Assembly: GCF_024733555.1 (NCBI RefSeq)
Contig: NZ_JANIOF010000001.1
Coordinates: forward strand, 124,001 to 188,000
Source of the DNA: Paenibacillus sp. SC116
GTDB taxonomy: Bacteria > Bacillota > Bacilli > Paenibacillales > Paenibacillaceae
Length of the DNA: 64,000 bases
Direction of reading: 5' to 3'
A program made the translations under genes and the position numbers. This document shows positions 27,414 to 36,105 of this stretch, piece by piece. The notes beneath the pieces are model-generated. The model was not told the origin of the DNA. It saw nothing but the letters and a program-made list of their open reading frames with translations, and searched no databases. The first letter of the stretch is position 1, and each line of letters begins with the position of its first letter.

Positions 27414-27436
27414 ACTTGTATACAAGTATACTTGTA
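27414..27436. promoter_or_regulatory. GntR operator, two overlapping palindromes
   Basis: ACTTGTATACAAGT (27414-27427) and TACAAGTATACTTGTA (27421-27436) are both perfect palindromes sharing seven bases. The first continues to ACTTGTATACAAGTAT, a match to 16 of 18 bases of the B. subtilis GntR operator as I know it. It lies just downstream of the predicted promoter, so binding should block transcription until gluconate is present. Confidence 0.75.
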
Positions 27437-27459
27437 GTTCTAGCAAGGGGGAACAGGTA

Positions 27460-28356
27460 GTGAAGGTAGGCATGATAGGTCTTGGCAAGATGGGATTCAA
27501 TCTCGTTCGCAATATGATGCGTTACGATCATGAAGCTGTCGTATATGATGTGAATTCCGAACCTAGAGAGAAGTTGGCAACAGAAGGTGCTGTTCCAGCG
27601 GCGACGATTGAGGAACTCGTACATAAGCTCGAAACTCCACGTATCGTATGGATGATGGTCCCAGCAGGAGAGATTGTGGACAATGTTATCGATACATTGC
27701 TTCCGATTCTGTCTCCAGGAGACATCGTCATTGACGGTGGAAATTCGCACTACAAGCAATCGATTGCTCGCGGTGAGAAGATGCAAGCGCAAGGCATCCA
27801 TTACTTTGATGTTGGAACATCTGGTGGAACAGATGGAGCTGAGCATGGAGGCTGCTTCATGATTGGCGGCAATGCAGAGGTATTCGGCAGTTTGGAGCCA
27901 TTGTTCCGTGATATGGCAGTTGATCAAGGATACTTGTATGCAGGTAAGCTCGGAAGCGGTCATTTTTTGAAAATGATTCACAATGGTATCGAGTATGGTA
28001 TGATGCAAGCGATTGCAGAAGGCTTCGAAGTGTTGGAAAAGAGCGACTTTGACTTTGATTATGAGCAAGTAGCTCGTGTGTGGTCGAACGGTTCCGTAAT
28101 TCGCAGCTGGCTAATGGATTTGACTCAGAATGCGTTTGCGAAAGATCCGAAGTTGGACAGTATTCGCGGTGTCATGCATAGCTCTGGAGAAGGAAAATGG
28201 ACGGTAGAGACAGCACTTGACTTGCAAGCGAGTACGCCTGTTATTGCCATGTCGTTAATGATGAGATATCGCTCACTTGATACAGATGCTTTCCATGGCA
28301 AAGTAGTTGCAGCACTGCGCAACGAATTTGGTGGTCACGCTGTTGTATCGAAGTAA
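27460..28356 (+). CDS. gnd: 6-phosphogluconate dehydrogenase (decarboxylating), short type
   Basis: Oxidatively decarboxylates 6-phosphogluconate to ribulose 5-phosphate. The 298-residue size marks the short, often NAD-dependent class (GntZ/YqeC type) rather than the 470-residue class. Motifs are the N-terminal GLGKMGFNLVRN, DGGNSHYKQSIARG, FDVGTSGGTDGAEHGGCFMIGG and the catalytic Lys region GHFLKMIHNGIEYGMMQ. Start GTG 27460 follows AAGGGGGAAC. It is the first gene of the gluconate operon behind the GntR operator and cre site. Confidence 0.92.
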   Translation: MKVGMIGLGKMGFNLVRNMMRYDHEAVVYDVNSEPREKLATEGAVPAATIEELVHKLETPRIVWMMVPAGEIVDNVIDTLLPILSPGDIVIDGGNSHYKQSIARGEKMQAQGIHYFDVGTSGGTDGAEHGGCFMIGGNAEVFGSLEPLFRDMAVDQGYLYAGKLGSGHFLKMIHNGIEYGMMQAIAEGFEVLEKSDFDFDYEQVARVWSNGSVIRSWLMDLTQNAFAKDPKLDSIRGVMHSSGEGKWTVETALDLQASTPVIAMSLMMRYRSLDTDAFHGKVVAALRNEFGGHAVVSK

Positions 28357-28375
28357 CCGAAGTTACCGAAGTAAC
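28349..28375. repeat. Three tandem 9-base repeats over the gnd stop codon
   Basis: CGAAGTAAC, CGAAGTTAC, CGAAGTAAC run head to tail at 28349-28357, 28358-28366 and 28367-28375. The TAA inside the first unit is the gnd stop. Probably local slippage; no function is apparent. Confidence 0.6.
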
Positions 28376-28497
28376 GATGGAGTAACCTATTTTTATACCA
28401 AAATGGATTGGGTTAGCCAGCATATGATAAAATAGAGCTGACTTGTCGATAGTTTGGACATCGACATCATCTATTTCATTAGGAAGAGTTGAATCAT

Positions 28498-29175
28498 ATG
28501 CACTATCCATCAACATGGCTTCAAGGAGCCTCATTAGGTGAATGTATCGCATGCGAATTGCGTTTGCAAATTATTAAAGGAACGATTAAGCCAGACGAGG
28601 TTATTTCCGAGAATCGGGTAGCTGCTGACTTTGGAACGAGTCGTTCCCCAGTTAGAGAAGCATTGAAAGCGTTATCCAATGAAGGACTTATTCGTCTCGA
28701 ACGAATGGGTGCTGTAGTTATCGGGTTGACGTTGGAAGATGTGAAGGAGTTGTATGATGTTCGATATTTGATTGAAAGTTTTGTGCAGCAGCGTCTTGCT
28801 GATGTTGATCAGGAACGGTTGATTATGCAACTGAATCAGATTATTGACAAGATGGAGCTCGCGGTCAAATATAACGATGTTGTCGAATTTGCTTATCAGG
28901 ATATTTCATTCCATGAAGCAATTATTGCGGCAGCAGAGCATCGTCGAATTCAACATCTTTGGAACAGTATCCGTCATATCGTATTGACAGTCCTACTTAT
29001 TACGACAGAGGAAGTATTCTCGATGGGAGAAGAGAAGCTTCACAATGTGATTGAAAAGCATAGAGAACTGTTGCAGGGACTGCAGTCGAAGGATATCGGA
29101 GTCATTAAACACGGCGTCGAACAATATTTTGCCGATTCACGTCAAACCCTTGTTACAAGCCTTCCTCCTGAATAA
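28498..29175 (+). CDS. gntR: GntR-family transcriptional regulator of gluconate genes
   Basis: A 225-residue regulator with an N-terminal winged helix (about 18-75, ENRVAADFGTSRSPVREALKALSNEGLI) and a C-terminal FCD ligand domain (about 85-215, with DISFHEAII and the His-containing ENVIEKHRELL-like helix). In B. subtilis GntR represses the gnt operon and is released by gluconate. Palindromes matching its operator precede gnd and, more weakly, gntP. ATG 28498 is chosen because AGGAAGA lies 10 bases upstream; TTG 28489 is too close. Confidence 0.88.
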   Translation: MHYPSTWLQGASLGECIACELRLQIIKGTIKPDEVISENRVAADFGTSRSPVREALKALSNEGLIRLERMGAVVIGLTLEDVKELYDVRYLIESFVQQRLADVDQERLIMQLNQIIDKMELAVKYNDVVEFAYQDISFHEAIIAAAEHRRIQHLWNSIRHIVLTVLLITTEEVFSMGEEKLHNVIEKHRELLQGLQSKDIGVIKHGVEQYFADSRQTLVTSLPPE

Positions 29176-29215
29176 ACGGAGGCAAGGCGATAATAAGGTG
29201 CGGGCAAAGTTGTCG

Positions 29216-29231
29216 ACTAGTATACAAAAAT
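29216..29231. promoter_or_regulatory. Possible second GntR operator before gntP
   Basis: ACTAGTATACAAAAAT matches the operator core ACTTGTATACAAGTAT at 13 of 16 positions. It lies about 40 bases upstream of gntP and could be an internal control point. Confidence 0.4.
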
Positions 29232-29268
29232 AATTCAGATTGATTGTACATCAAGGGAGGACATTCTG

Positions 29269-30630
29269 ATGAGCACGATTTTCGGTCTCAGTCATGAAGC
29301 AACATTGCTTATTTGGACATTTGTATCCATTGCATTCTTGATTGTCTTTATTGCGAAGTATAAGTGGAATCCTTTTGTTACTTTACTCTTGTCTGCATTA
29401 ATGCTTGGTCTTCTTTCTGGTATGAATCCGTTGGATGTCGTGAAGTCCGTTATCGGCGGAGTGGGCGGTACGTTAGGTAAGATCGCCATTGTTATCGGTC
29501 TCGGAACGATGCTTGGTAAGATGATGGCAGAGTCCGGCGGTGCAGAACGAATTGCGACGACACTGGTTGATAAGTTTGGTGCGAAGCGCGTTCACTGGTC
29601 CATGATGTTTGTAGGTTTCATCGTTGGTATTCCGGTATTTTTCGAAGTTGGTCTTATTCTATTGATTCCAATTGTGTTCACAGTGGCACGTAAAACGAAC
29701 ATGTCACTCTTGCAAATCGGTATTCCAATTCTTGCAGGTTTGTCTATTGTACACGGTCTTGTACCGCCACATCCGGCACCGATGATTGCGATTGATGCTT
29801 TCAACGCTGACCTTGGTATGACGATTCTTTATTCCTTGATCGTAGGTTTACCAGCTGCAATTGTTGCTGGTCCTATCTTCGGAAAATATATTGGTAAGCG
29901 GATTCAAGTGCAACCACCTGCAAATCTAGAAGAGCAATTTGCTGTAAAAGGCGATATTAAGCTGCCTGGATTCGGAATAACGTTGTTTACGATTCTTTTA
30001 CCCGTTATTCTAATGTTAGCTGGTTCTGCAGCGCTAATTCTAGATCCAGAAGCAACAAGCAGCTGGACGGTATTCTTTGAGTTTATTGGGCACGAAGTAA
30101 TTGCATTACTTATTTCCGTAGTATTCTCCTTCTACTCACTTGGCTTTGCTCGTGGATTCACGAAGGAAGATATTTCTCGCTTCAGCAGCGAGTGCTTGGC
30201 GCCAACAGCAACGATTATTTTGATTATCGGCGGTGGCGGAGCGTTCAAGCAAGTGCTTATCGATAGTGGAGTAGGCGGAGCAATTGCACAAATTGCAACA
30301 CAAGCGAACGTAAATATTATTCTATTTGCTTGGTTAGTGGCAGCACTTATTCGCGTCGCTACTGGTTCCGCAACAGTTGCGATGACAACGGCAGCTGGAA
30401 TTGTAGCTCCTGTTCTTGCCATGAACCCAGGCGTAAATGTCGAGCTTGTTGTATTGGCAACAGGTGCAGGTTCTATCGTATTGTCTCACGTTAACGATGC
30501 AGGTTTCTGGATGGTTAAAGAATTCTTTAACATGTCGGTTACACAGACGTTGAAGTCTTGGACCGTAATGGAGACGATACTTTCTGTTGTAGCACTTGGC
30601 CTTATTCTTGCGCTCAGTATGTTCGTTTAA
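29269..30630 (+). CDS. gntP: Gluconate:H+ symporter
   Basis: A 453-residue inner-membrane permease of the GntP family with about 12-14 hydrophobic spans. It has the family segments GLGTMLGKMMAESGGAERIATTLVDKFG, FFEVGLILLIPIVF, GLVPPHPAPM and ATGSATVAMTTAAGI. It imports gluconate for phosphorylation by the downstream kinase. ATG follows AAGGGAGGA. A perfect hairpin separates it from gntK. Confidence 0.92.
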   Translation: MSTIFGLSHEATLLIWTFVSIAFLIVFIAKYKWNPFVTLLLSALMLGLLSGMNPLDVVKSVIGGVGGTLGKIAIVIGLGTMLGKMMAESGGAERIATTLVDKFGAKRVHWSMMFVGFIVGIPVFFEVGLILLIPIVFTVARKTNMSLLQIGIPILAGLSIVHGLVPPHPAPMIAIDAFNADLGMTILYSLIVGLPAAIVAGPIFGKYIGKRIQVQPPANLEEQFAVKGDIKLPGFGITLFTILLPVILMLAGSAALILDPEATSSWTVFFEFIGHEVIALLISVVFSFYSLGFARGFTKEDISRFSSECLAPTATIILIIGGGGAFKQVLIDSGVGGAIAQIATQANVNIILFAWLVAALIRVATGSATVAMTTAAGIVAPVLAMNPGVNVELVVLATGAGSIVLSHVNDAGFWMVKEFFNMSVTQTLKSWTVMETILSVVALGLILALSMFV

Positions 30631-30640
30631 ATAGAGGCAG

Positions 30641-30673
30641 TTCAAAAAGTCCGTTAACACCGGACTTTTTGAA
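30641..30673 (+). terminator. Hairpin between gntP and gntK
   Basis: TTCAAAAAGTCCG (30641-30653) and CGGACTTTTTGAA (30661-30673) are perfect inverted repeats with a 7-base loop. The T-run falls inside the 3' arm. It may terminate part of the transcripts and lower gntK expression. Confidence 0.65.
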
Positions 30674-30712
30674 TATGCAATAAAGGTAGTGGATGGAAAG
30701 AAGGGTAATGTT

Positions 30713-32260
30713 ATGAGCAAAGTTCTATATACGATCGGTATCGATATCGGTACAACGAGTACGAAGGCAGTTCTGTTTCAGGAAGATGGAACAGTCATAG
30801 CAAAAGGCGGGGAAGAGTACCCTTTATTTACGCCTAATGCCACGATTGCTGAGCAGAATCCGGAACAGATTTTTCAAGCGGTCATCCAATCGGTTAAACA
30901 AGTGATGTCGATTAGTAAAGTATCGCCTTCAGATGTGCTGTTCGTTTCCTTCAGCTCTGCGATGCATAGTGTCATTGCCATAGATGCGGCAGGTGAACCA
31001 TTAACGCCGTGCATTACTTGGGCAGACAATCGCAGTGCTGCTTACGCCACACGATTGAAGCAGGAGATGAATGGACACGAGCTGTATCGTCGTACAGGGA
31101 CACCGATTCATCCGATGTCACCGATTACGAAGCTAATGTGGTTGCGTGACGAAGAGCCGGAGCTATTTGCGAAGACAACCAAATTTATTTCGATTAAAGA
31201 ATATGTATTTGCAAAGTTGTTTGGCAAATATGTAATTGATTACTCCATCGCTTCTGCGACAGGTATGTTTAACTTGCAGCAGCTCGATTGGGATGAGGAA
31301 GCGCTGCGGATTGCTGGGGTTGGTAGAGAACAGCTGTCTGAGCTTGTGCCGACAACTCATCAGATGAAAGGGTTGGAAACGGTTTATGCACGTGAGATGG
31401 GGCTCGATTCGCAGACAACTTTTATCGTCGGGGCAAGTGATGGCGTACTGTCCAATCTAGGTGTTAACGCGATTGAGCCAGGAGTCGTAGCTGTGACAAT
31501 CGGGACGAGTGGAGCGATTAGAACGGTAGTCGATCGTCCGGTTACAGATCCGAAGGGACGTACATTCTGCTATGCGCTAACAGACAAGCATTGGGTCGTA
31601 GGCGGGCCTGTAAACAATGGCGGCATGCTGTTCCGCTGGGTGCGCGACGAGCTTGCAGCATCGGAAGTAGAAGCAGCGAAGCGCCTTGGCATCGATCCGT
31701 ATGATTTGCTGACGCAAATCGCAGAGCGGGTGCGACCGGGATCAGATGGATTACTGTTCCATCCGTTCTTCACAGGTGAGCGTGCTCCGCTCTGGAATGC
31801 GGATGCGAGAGGCTCCTTCTTCGGCTTGACGATGCATCATCGCAAAGAGCATATGATTCGTGCGGTATTGGAAGGGATCATCTTCAATCTGTACACGGTG
31901 CTCTTAGCCATGGAAGAGCAGATCGGCAGACCTCATCGTATTCATGCGACTGGAGGCTTTGCTCGTTCAGAGCTGTGGCGTCAGATGATGGCAGACATTT
32001 TCGATCAGGAAGTGGTCATTCCAGAAAGCTATGAAAGCTCCTGTTTAGGTGCTGTCGTATTGGGACTCTATGCAACGGGTAGAACAGATTCGTTGGATAT
32101 TGTTTCGACGATGGTAGGTGCATCCCATGAACACAAGCCGGTGAAGGAGCATGCGAAGCTGTATCATCAGCTGCTTCCGATCTTTATTTCCCTTCCTCGC
32201 AGACTGGAAGAGGAGTATGCGGCGATGGCAAAATTCCAGCGCAATTTGTTGGAGGAGTAG
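30713..32260 (+). CDS. gntK: Gluconokinase (FGGY family)
   Basis: Phosphorylates gluconate to 6-phosphogluconate with ATP. 515 residues of FGGY type: the N-terminal phosphate-binding GIDIGTTSTKAVLF, TWADNRS, the C-terminal nucleotide-binding VGASDGVLSNLGVNAIEPG and TIGTSGAIR, the GERAPLW segment and HATGGFARSELWRQMMADI. ATG 30713 is chosen because AAAGAAGGG lies at proper distance; an upstream in-frame ATG has none. With gntP and gnd it completes gluconate entry to the pentose phosphate pathway. Confidence 0.92.
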   Translation: MSKVLYTIGIDIGTTSTKAVLFQEDGTVIAKGGEEYPLFTPNATIAEQNPEQIFQAVIQSVKQVMSISKVSPSDVLFVSFSSAMHSVIAIDAAGEPLTPCITWADNRSAAYATRLKQEMNGHELYRRTGTPIHPMSPITKLMWLRDEEPELFAKTTKFISIKEYVFAKLFGKYVIDYSIASATGMFNLQQLDWDEEALRIAGVGREQLSELVPTTHQMKGLETVYAREMGLDSQTTFIVGASDGVLSNLGVNAIEPGVVAVTIGTSGAIRTVVDRPVTDPKGRTFCYALTDKHWVVGGPVNNGGMLFRWVRDELAASEVEAAKRLGIDPYDLLTQIAERVRPGSDGLLFHPFFTGERAPLWNADARGSFFGLTMHHRKEHMIRAVLEGIIFNLYTVLLAMEEQIGRPHRIHATGGFARSELWRQMMADIFDQEVVIPESYESSCLGAVVLGLYATGRTDSLDIVSTMVGASHEHKPVKEHAKLYHQLLPIFISLPRRLEEEYAAMAKFQRNLLEE

Positions 32261-32321
32261 CCTAGCAAATTAGTAGTAATGTCAGATAGATGTATCGTTA
32301 ATTCAACATATACGTAAAAAT

Positions 32322-32410
32322 AGGGCTGTCTCACGTGGGATCTGTCCTCCAGAATGTTAGCCAGTTTGGATAGGTACTAACAAATGGAGGCCCCACGAAG
32401 AGACAGCCCT
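32322..32410. repeat. 89-base palindromic element between convergent genes
   Basis: AGGGCTGTCTC (32322-32332) and GAGACAGCCCT (32400-32410) are perfect 11-base inverted repeats. Inside, CGTGGGATCTGTCCTCCA pairs largely with TGGAGGCCCCACG, and GTTAG with CTAAC. There is no good T-run. It may act as a bidirectional terminator, but the size and terminal repeats also fit a miniature inverted-repeat (MITE-like) element. Confidence 0.55.
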
Positions 32411-32453
32411 TGTTGTTGAGAGAAGCATGGTTCTAGCTCTTGACTATAGCTTG

Positions 32454-34523
32454 TTAATTTGTAAGTGTCGACCAACGTTTCTTCCCATAGTTCCAAATCA
32501 AACAAACGATATGCCAAGCCGCTATAGCAAGCAATCCCATCATTATTCCCAGCGCCATTCCTAAGCCTACACGAATAAAGGAAATGATAAGCGGTGTATG
32601 CAGATGAGCGAATGTGTTGACGAGAGAAATTTGACCAATGATGCTAATCGCGAAAATGATAATGCCAGCCTTCACCCTGCTTAATGCTAAATAAGCACCG
32701 AGGAAGAAGAGTGGATAGGCAAATAAAAATTCTTTTAGACGTGGACGGACGCCAAGCGTTTGCTCTAACAACGCACGGAACAATAACTCGATCGGTGAAA
32801 CGACGCCAGAGTTTCCTGTGCGAATAAAATAATAAAGAAGAAATACAGAGCAGGCTGCTGCAATTACGCACCAAAGTATGGTGATCGGCGTTAGTAAAAT
32901 ACGCTTAACAAATTGAGCTTTTTCTCGTAAAGACAGCTCGTTTTTATCGAAAAATATTACATAAAGTGCGACAAAGCCTATTGGAATAATACTTGCCAGC
33001 CCTACACCCTGGAACTGATCGACTTTTAATAGAAATACGATGTCATTTAGTAAACTGAAGATTACCATACCGCCGATAAGAGATATGATCGAAGTACGGA
33101 TAAATAGAGTTACACCTGTTACAATGCGTTGTGCAGGAGATAGGGAGAAGCTTTGTTTCTTGCGCAGTGTGCGGATGGCCAAGATGAGAGCAACTGTAGG
33201 TGCAGCGGTGCAAGCGCCTAACGCAATTATTTTATACAGCCACAATGGCGACAGTATATAAAGTCCTGCAGAGGCAACAACGCCTAACACTAAACTTGGC
33301 AGAAGGAGGGCGGGATAAAAGCATCCTACCAGTAAAGCAATGATAGCAATACCGACCCCAATCATAAGCCACTTCCATAGCAACTGCATAGGAACTTCTT
33401 TTGCCTCAAATACAGGGGCCTGTCCAACTTGAATGCTGAACTTTTCTAGTCGGGCAGTCACACTTTCTTCTCCATTCAAGATTGAATACAACGGTTCTAG
33501 TGGATTGTCATAGGTTCCAGTACTTGCGCTAACAGCTGGTTTGGCGGAGATAAGGATGGTGCGGATATTGCGATCTTTTACAGCTAGAACAAGTCGATCT
33601 GTAAATCTTGTCTTGAGTGCTTCAAGCTGCTTGTCATTAAGCGTGCCCATCAGTTTACCCGAATCGAAATCACTGAAAATATGTGTGCGGATAATCTGAT
33701 TATCGAGTTTGGAAGCGAGTGACTGCAATCCGATGGGCTCGGTTTTTTGCAATTCGGGCAGGGCCAGTTTTAGGCCGTGTTTAAGCATTAGCTCAGCTGT
33801 AAGCTTAATATTGTTATCCTGTTCTTTGATAGATTTCGAAACACCAGGGACGGCTTCTCCATCGATGACAAGTGTGGTTACTCCATAATTACGCAGCATC
33901 GCTAGGGACTTGTCGAGCGCATTAGCATCAAATGGACGACGGTTCGAAATGTAAGCAATCACTTCGAATTGCTGATGCTTTAGTATTTGCAAAGTAGTAG
34001 GGTCATAATCGAGCGGCATAATAGTAGCATCTTTGATGGGCATTTCTAAAATGAGTCCATCTTGTTCGTTAAACGTCCAAGGATGGGTCTTGATATTCAA
34101 TCGCTGTGCTTGTTGTTCGATGAACATCATCGTATACGCTCGTGTGTACGGATCTGTAAAAAGGATGTAGGTGAAGTTCTCTTGAGGTGAAATCGGTTGA
34201 GAGGTCAATACGCTGACTTCGCGTGAGGAGTACATATCTATTCTGCGGCTTAAGTTCAGCTCTTGAAGTGTGCTTTCATGTATCGCAATAGCGTTAATGC
34301 CAGCCTCCTTCATGTTATTCAGCTGTTCTTGGATAAACGAAGTAGGGTGAAGCTCTGAATCTGACATTTGCAGCAGATCTCGATAATGCATAACGAATTG
34401 AACGTTGCGTGACGTGTTTTCCGTTGCCACACGCTGATAAGCTAAGGGGATACTAGCCAGCATGCCAATGATGACAAAACACCATATCCATCGTGTTAGC
34501 CTATCATTTCGAGATAGGTTCAT
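32454..34523 (-). CDS. DUF5693 family membrane protein
   Basis: 689 residues. An N-terminal membrane anchor (about 10-30) is followed by a soluble domain of about 330 residues (MKEAGINAIAIHESTL, TTLVIDGEA) resembling a TIM-barrel, then about eight hydrophobic spans to the C terminus. This matches DUF5693 proteins of Paenibacillaceae, often found near the S-layer pyruvyltransferase CsaB. Function is not established; a role in the envelope is inferred only from topology. GGAGTTGATAAT precedes the ATG at 34523. It is divergent from the GH5 gene. Confidence 0.75.
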   Translation of the reverse strand: MNLSRNDRLTRWIWCFVIIGMLASIPLAYQRVATENTSRNVQFVMHYRDLLQMSDSELHPTSFIQEQLNNMKEAGINAIAIHESTLQELNLSRRIDMYSSREVSVLTSQPISPQENFTYILFTDPYTRAYTMMFIEQQAQRLNIKTHPWTFNEQDGLILEMPIKDATIMPLDYDPTTLQILKHQQFEVIAYISNRRPFDANALDKSLAMLRNYGVTTLVIDGEAVPGVSKSIKEQDNNIKLTAELMLKHGLKLALPELQKTEPIGLQSLASKLDNQIIRTHIFSDFDSGKLMGTLNDKQLEALKTRFTDRLVLAVKDRNIRTILISAKPAVSASTGTYDNPLEPLYSILNGEESVTARLEKFSIQVGQAPVFEAKEVPMQLLWKWLMIGVGIAIIALLVGCFYPALLLPSLVLGVVASAGLYILSPLWLYKIIALGACTAAPTVALILAIRTLRKKQSFSLSPAQRIVTGVTLFIRTSIISLIGGMVIFSLLNDIVFLLKVDQFQGVGLASIIPIGFVALYVIFFDKNELSLREKAQFVKRILLTPITILWCVIAAACSVFLLYYFIRTGNSGVVSPIELLFRALLEQTLGVRPRLKEFLFAYPLFFLGAYLALSRVKAGIIIFAISIIGQISLVNTFAHLHTPLIISFIRVGLGMALGIMMGLLAIAAWHIVCLIWNYGKKRWSTLTN

Positions 34524-34730
34524 ATTATCAACTCCAATGCATGATGAGGTTGTTCTACATTTGGATTGTAATGAATATCAGCTAAGATGTCTACATTTAC
34601 CATAATTATTGTTGTTTATATATAACCGCTCGTTCTCCCGCATTCATGTGAAAATTGCAATAAATCAACTTTTGAGTAGATGTCACATTGGTGTAACAGA
34701 AGCGCATTATGATGAATGCGAGGTGAAAAT

Positions 34731-36065
34731 ATGAAATCTACTAGCAAATCAAAATGTAGCAAATTGTTATCGTCGATAAAAATGAAAAAGCACACATTCG
34801 CTTTACTAGCGATATGCCTTATGTTTACCGCAGGATGTACGTCTACGGCAAAGCCAACAAGGCCTGTTCCAGCACCAGACAACCAAACGGAAATACAAGT
34901 GGAAGAGCAGTCCGGGAAAATTACTTTTTGGAACGAGCAGCGTAAAGGTACGAATTTTATGAACTCTAATTCGCTTCCGGATAATTATACGGCTGCCAAA
35001 GAAAGCAATATCGAGTTCGTTCGTCTTGCACCAGACAAATGGGGCAAGGACCCGGACATTTTCTTTAAGGACCAGCCTGACCCTGAACCAGAGAAAGATT
35101 TCCTCATTGGCAGCGCGAACGGATATGAAGGCATTGTAGAAGAGGACTTTGTTAGACTGAAAAAAGATCTGGATGATGCGGCAGCGCGTGATATGAAAGT
35201 GGTAGTTAGCGTCTTGAGTCTTCCAGGTGATCGATGGCGCCAATTCAATAATCGCTCCAATGATGATCGCATTTGGCAGGATGAAAAATATCATGAGCAG
35301 GCAGCTCAGTTTTGGAAAGCTCTCGCGACCCGTTTGAAGGATCACCCAGCTGTTGTCGGCTATAACCTGATTAATGAACCGCATCCAGAGACGGCAACGA
35401 AGTTCCATGATTTTTGGACACAGAATTATAAGGCGTGGTACAGTAAAGTTGAAAATTCGGCTGCTGATTTAAATAAGCTATATGATACGATTTTGAAGTC
35501 CATACGAACGGTAGATACGCAAACGCCTATTATTTTGGATTCTGGTCTTTATGCCACACCGTGGGCATTCTCTTACTTAAAGCCAATCGATGATGAAAAA
35601 GTACTGTATGCTTTCCATATGTACGAGCCGTATGAGATGACGAGCCAAAATAAGCGTAAGGGCTTTACTTACTCTTACCCAGGAAAAGTAAAGGTAGGGG
35701 AAAATAAAGAGGAAAAAGAGTTTAACCGTGAGTCGTTGAAGCAATTTCTAGATCCCGTTGCGAAATGGGCAGCTGAGCATCAAATTCCGGCTAACCGTAT
35801 CATTGCTGCTGAATTCGGCATTAACCGAATGGTAAGTGGTGCTGACCAGTACTTGGCTGATTTGATTTCTATTTTCGATGAGTATGGATGGCACTGGTCC
35901 TTCTATGCATTCCGTGAAGATACATGGGAAGGTATGGATTACGAACTTGGTACTGACAAGCCTCATTGGAAATACTGGGAGGCACAAGAAAAAGGGGAGC
36001 CCTATGTATACGGAAACGATGATAGCCCGATATGGGATGTACTTAAACAGGAACTGAACAAATAG
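34731..36065 (+). CDS. GH5-type glycoside hydrolase lipoprotein
   Basis: About 444 residues. The N terminus is basic, then hydrophobic, then a lipobox FTAGC, so the protein is probably anchored outside the membrane. The (beta/alpha)8 hydrolase domain (about 60-430) has the acid/base Glu in YNLINEPHPE (near 216) and the nucleophile Glu in AAEFGINRM (near 361), as in cellulase-family GH5 enzymes. Substrate (beta-glucan or mannan) cannot be fixed. ATG 34731 follows GCGAGGTGA; the upstream in-frame ATG at 34716 overlaps that site. A two-gene sugar operon follows. Confidence 0.85.
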   Translation: MKSTSKSKCSKLLSSIKMKKHTFALLAICLMFTAGCTSTAKPTRPVPAPDNQTEIQVEEQSGKITFWNEQRKGTNFMNSNSLPDNYTAAKESNIEFVRLAPDKWGKDPDIFFKDQPDPEPEKDFLIGSANGYEGIVEEDFVRLKKDLDDAAARDMKVVVSVLSLPGDRWRQFNNRSNDDRIWQDEKYHEQAAQFWKALATRLKDHPAVVGYNLINEPHPETATKFHDFWTQNYKAWYSKVENSAADLNKLYDTILKSIRTVDTQTPIILDSGLYATPWAFSYLKPIDDEKVLYAFHMYEPYEMTSQNKRKGFTYSYPGKVKVGENKEEKEFNRESLKQFLDPVAKWAAEHQIPANRIIAAEFGINRMVSGADQYLADLISIFDEYGWHWSFYAFREDTWEGMDYELGTDKPHWKYWEAQEKGEPYVYGNDDSPIWDVLKQELNK

Positions 36066-36105
36066 TAAGTAGACATAGAATTCGTACTGGTGCGGAGGAG
36101 AAACC

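Noticed and set aside
27394-28068. 224-codon open frame on the minus strand opposite gnd
   Set aside because: Lies wholly within the convincing gnd gene and its operator; no ribosome site and Cys/His-rich composition typical of an antisense shadow.
34806-35408. 200-codon open frame on the minus strand opposite the GH5 gene
   Set aside because: Overlaps a well-supported glycoside hydrolase with signal peptide and both catalytic Glu; no family features.
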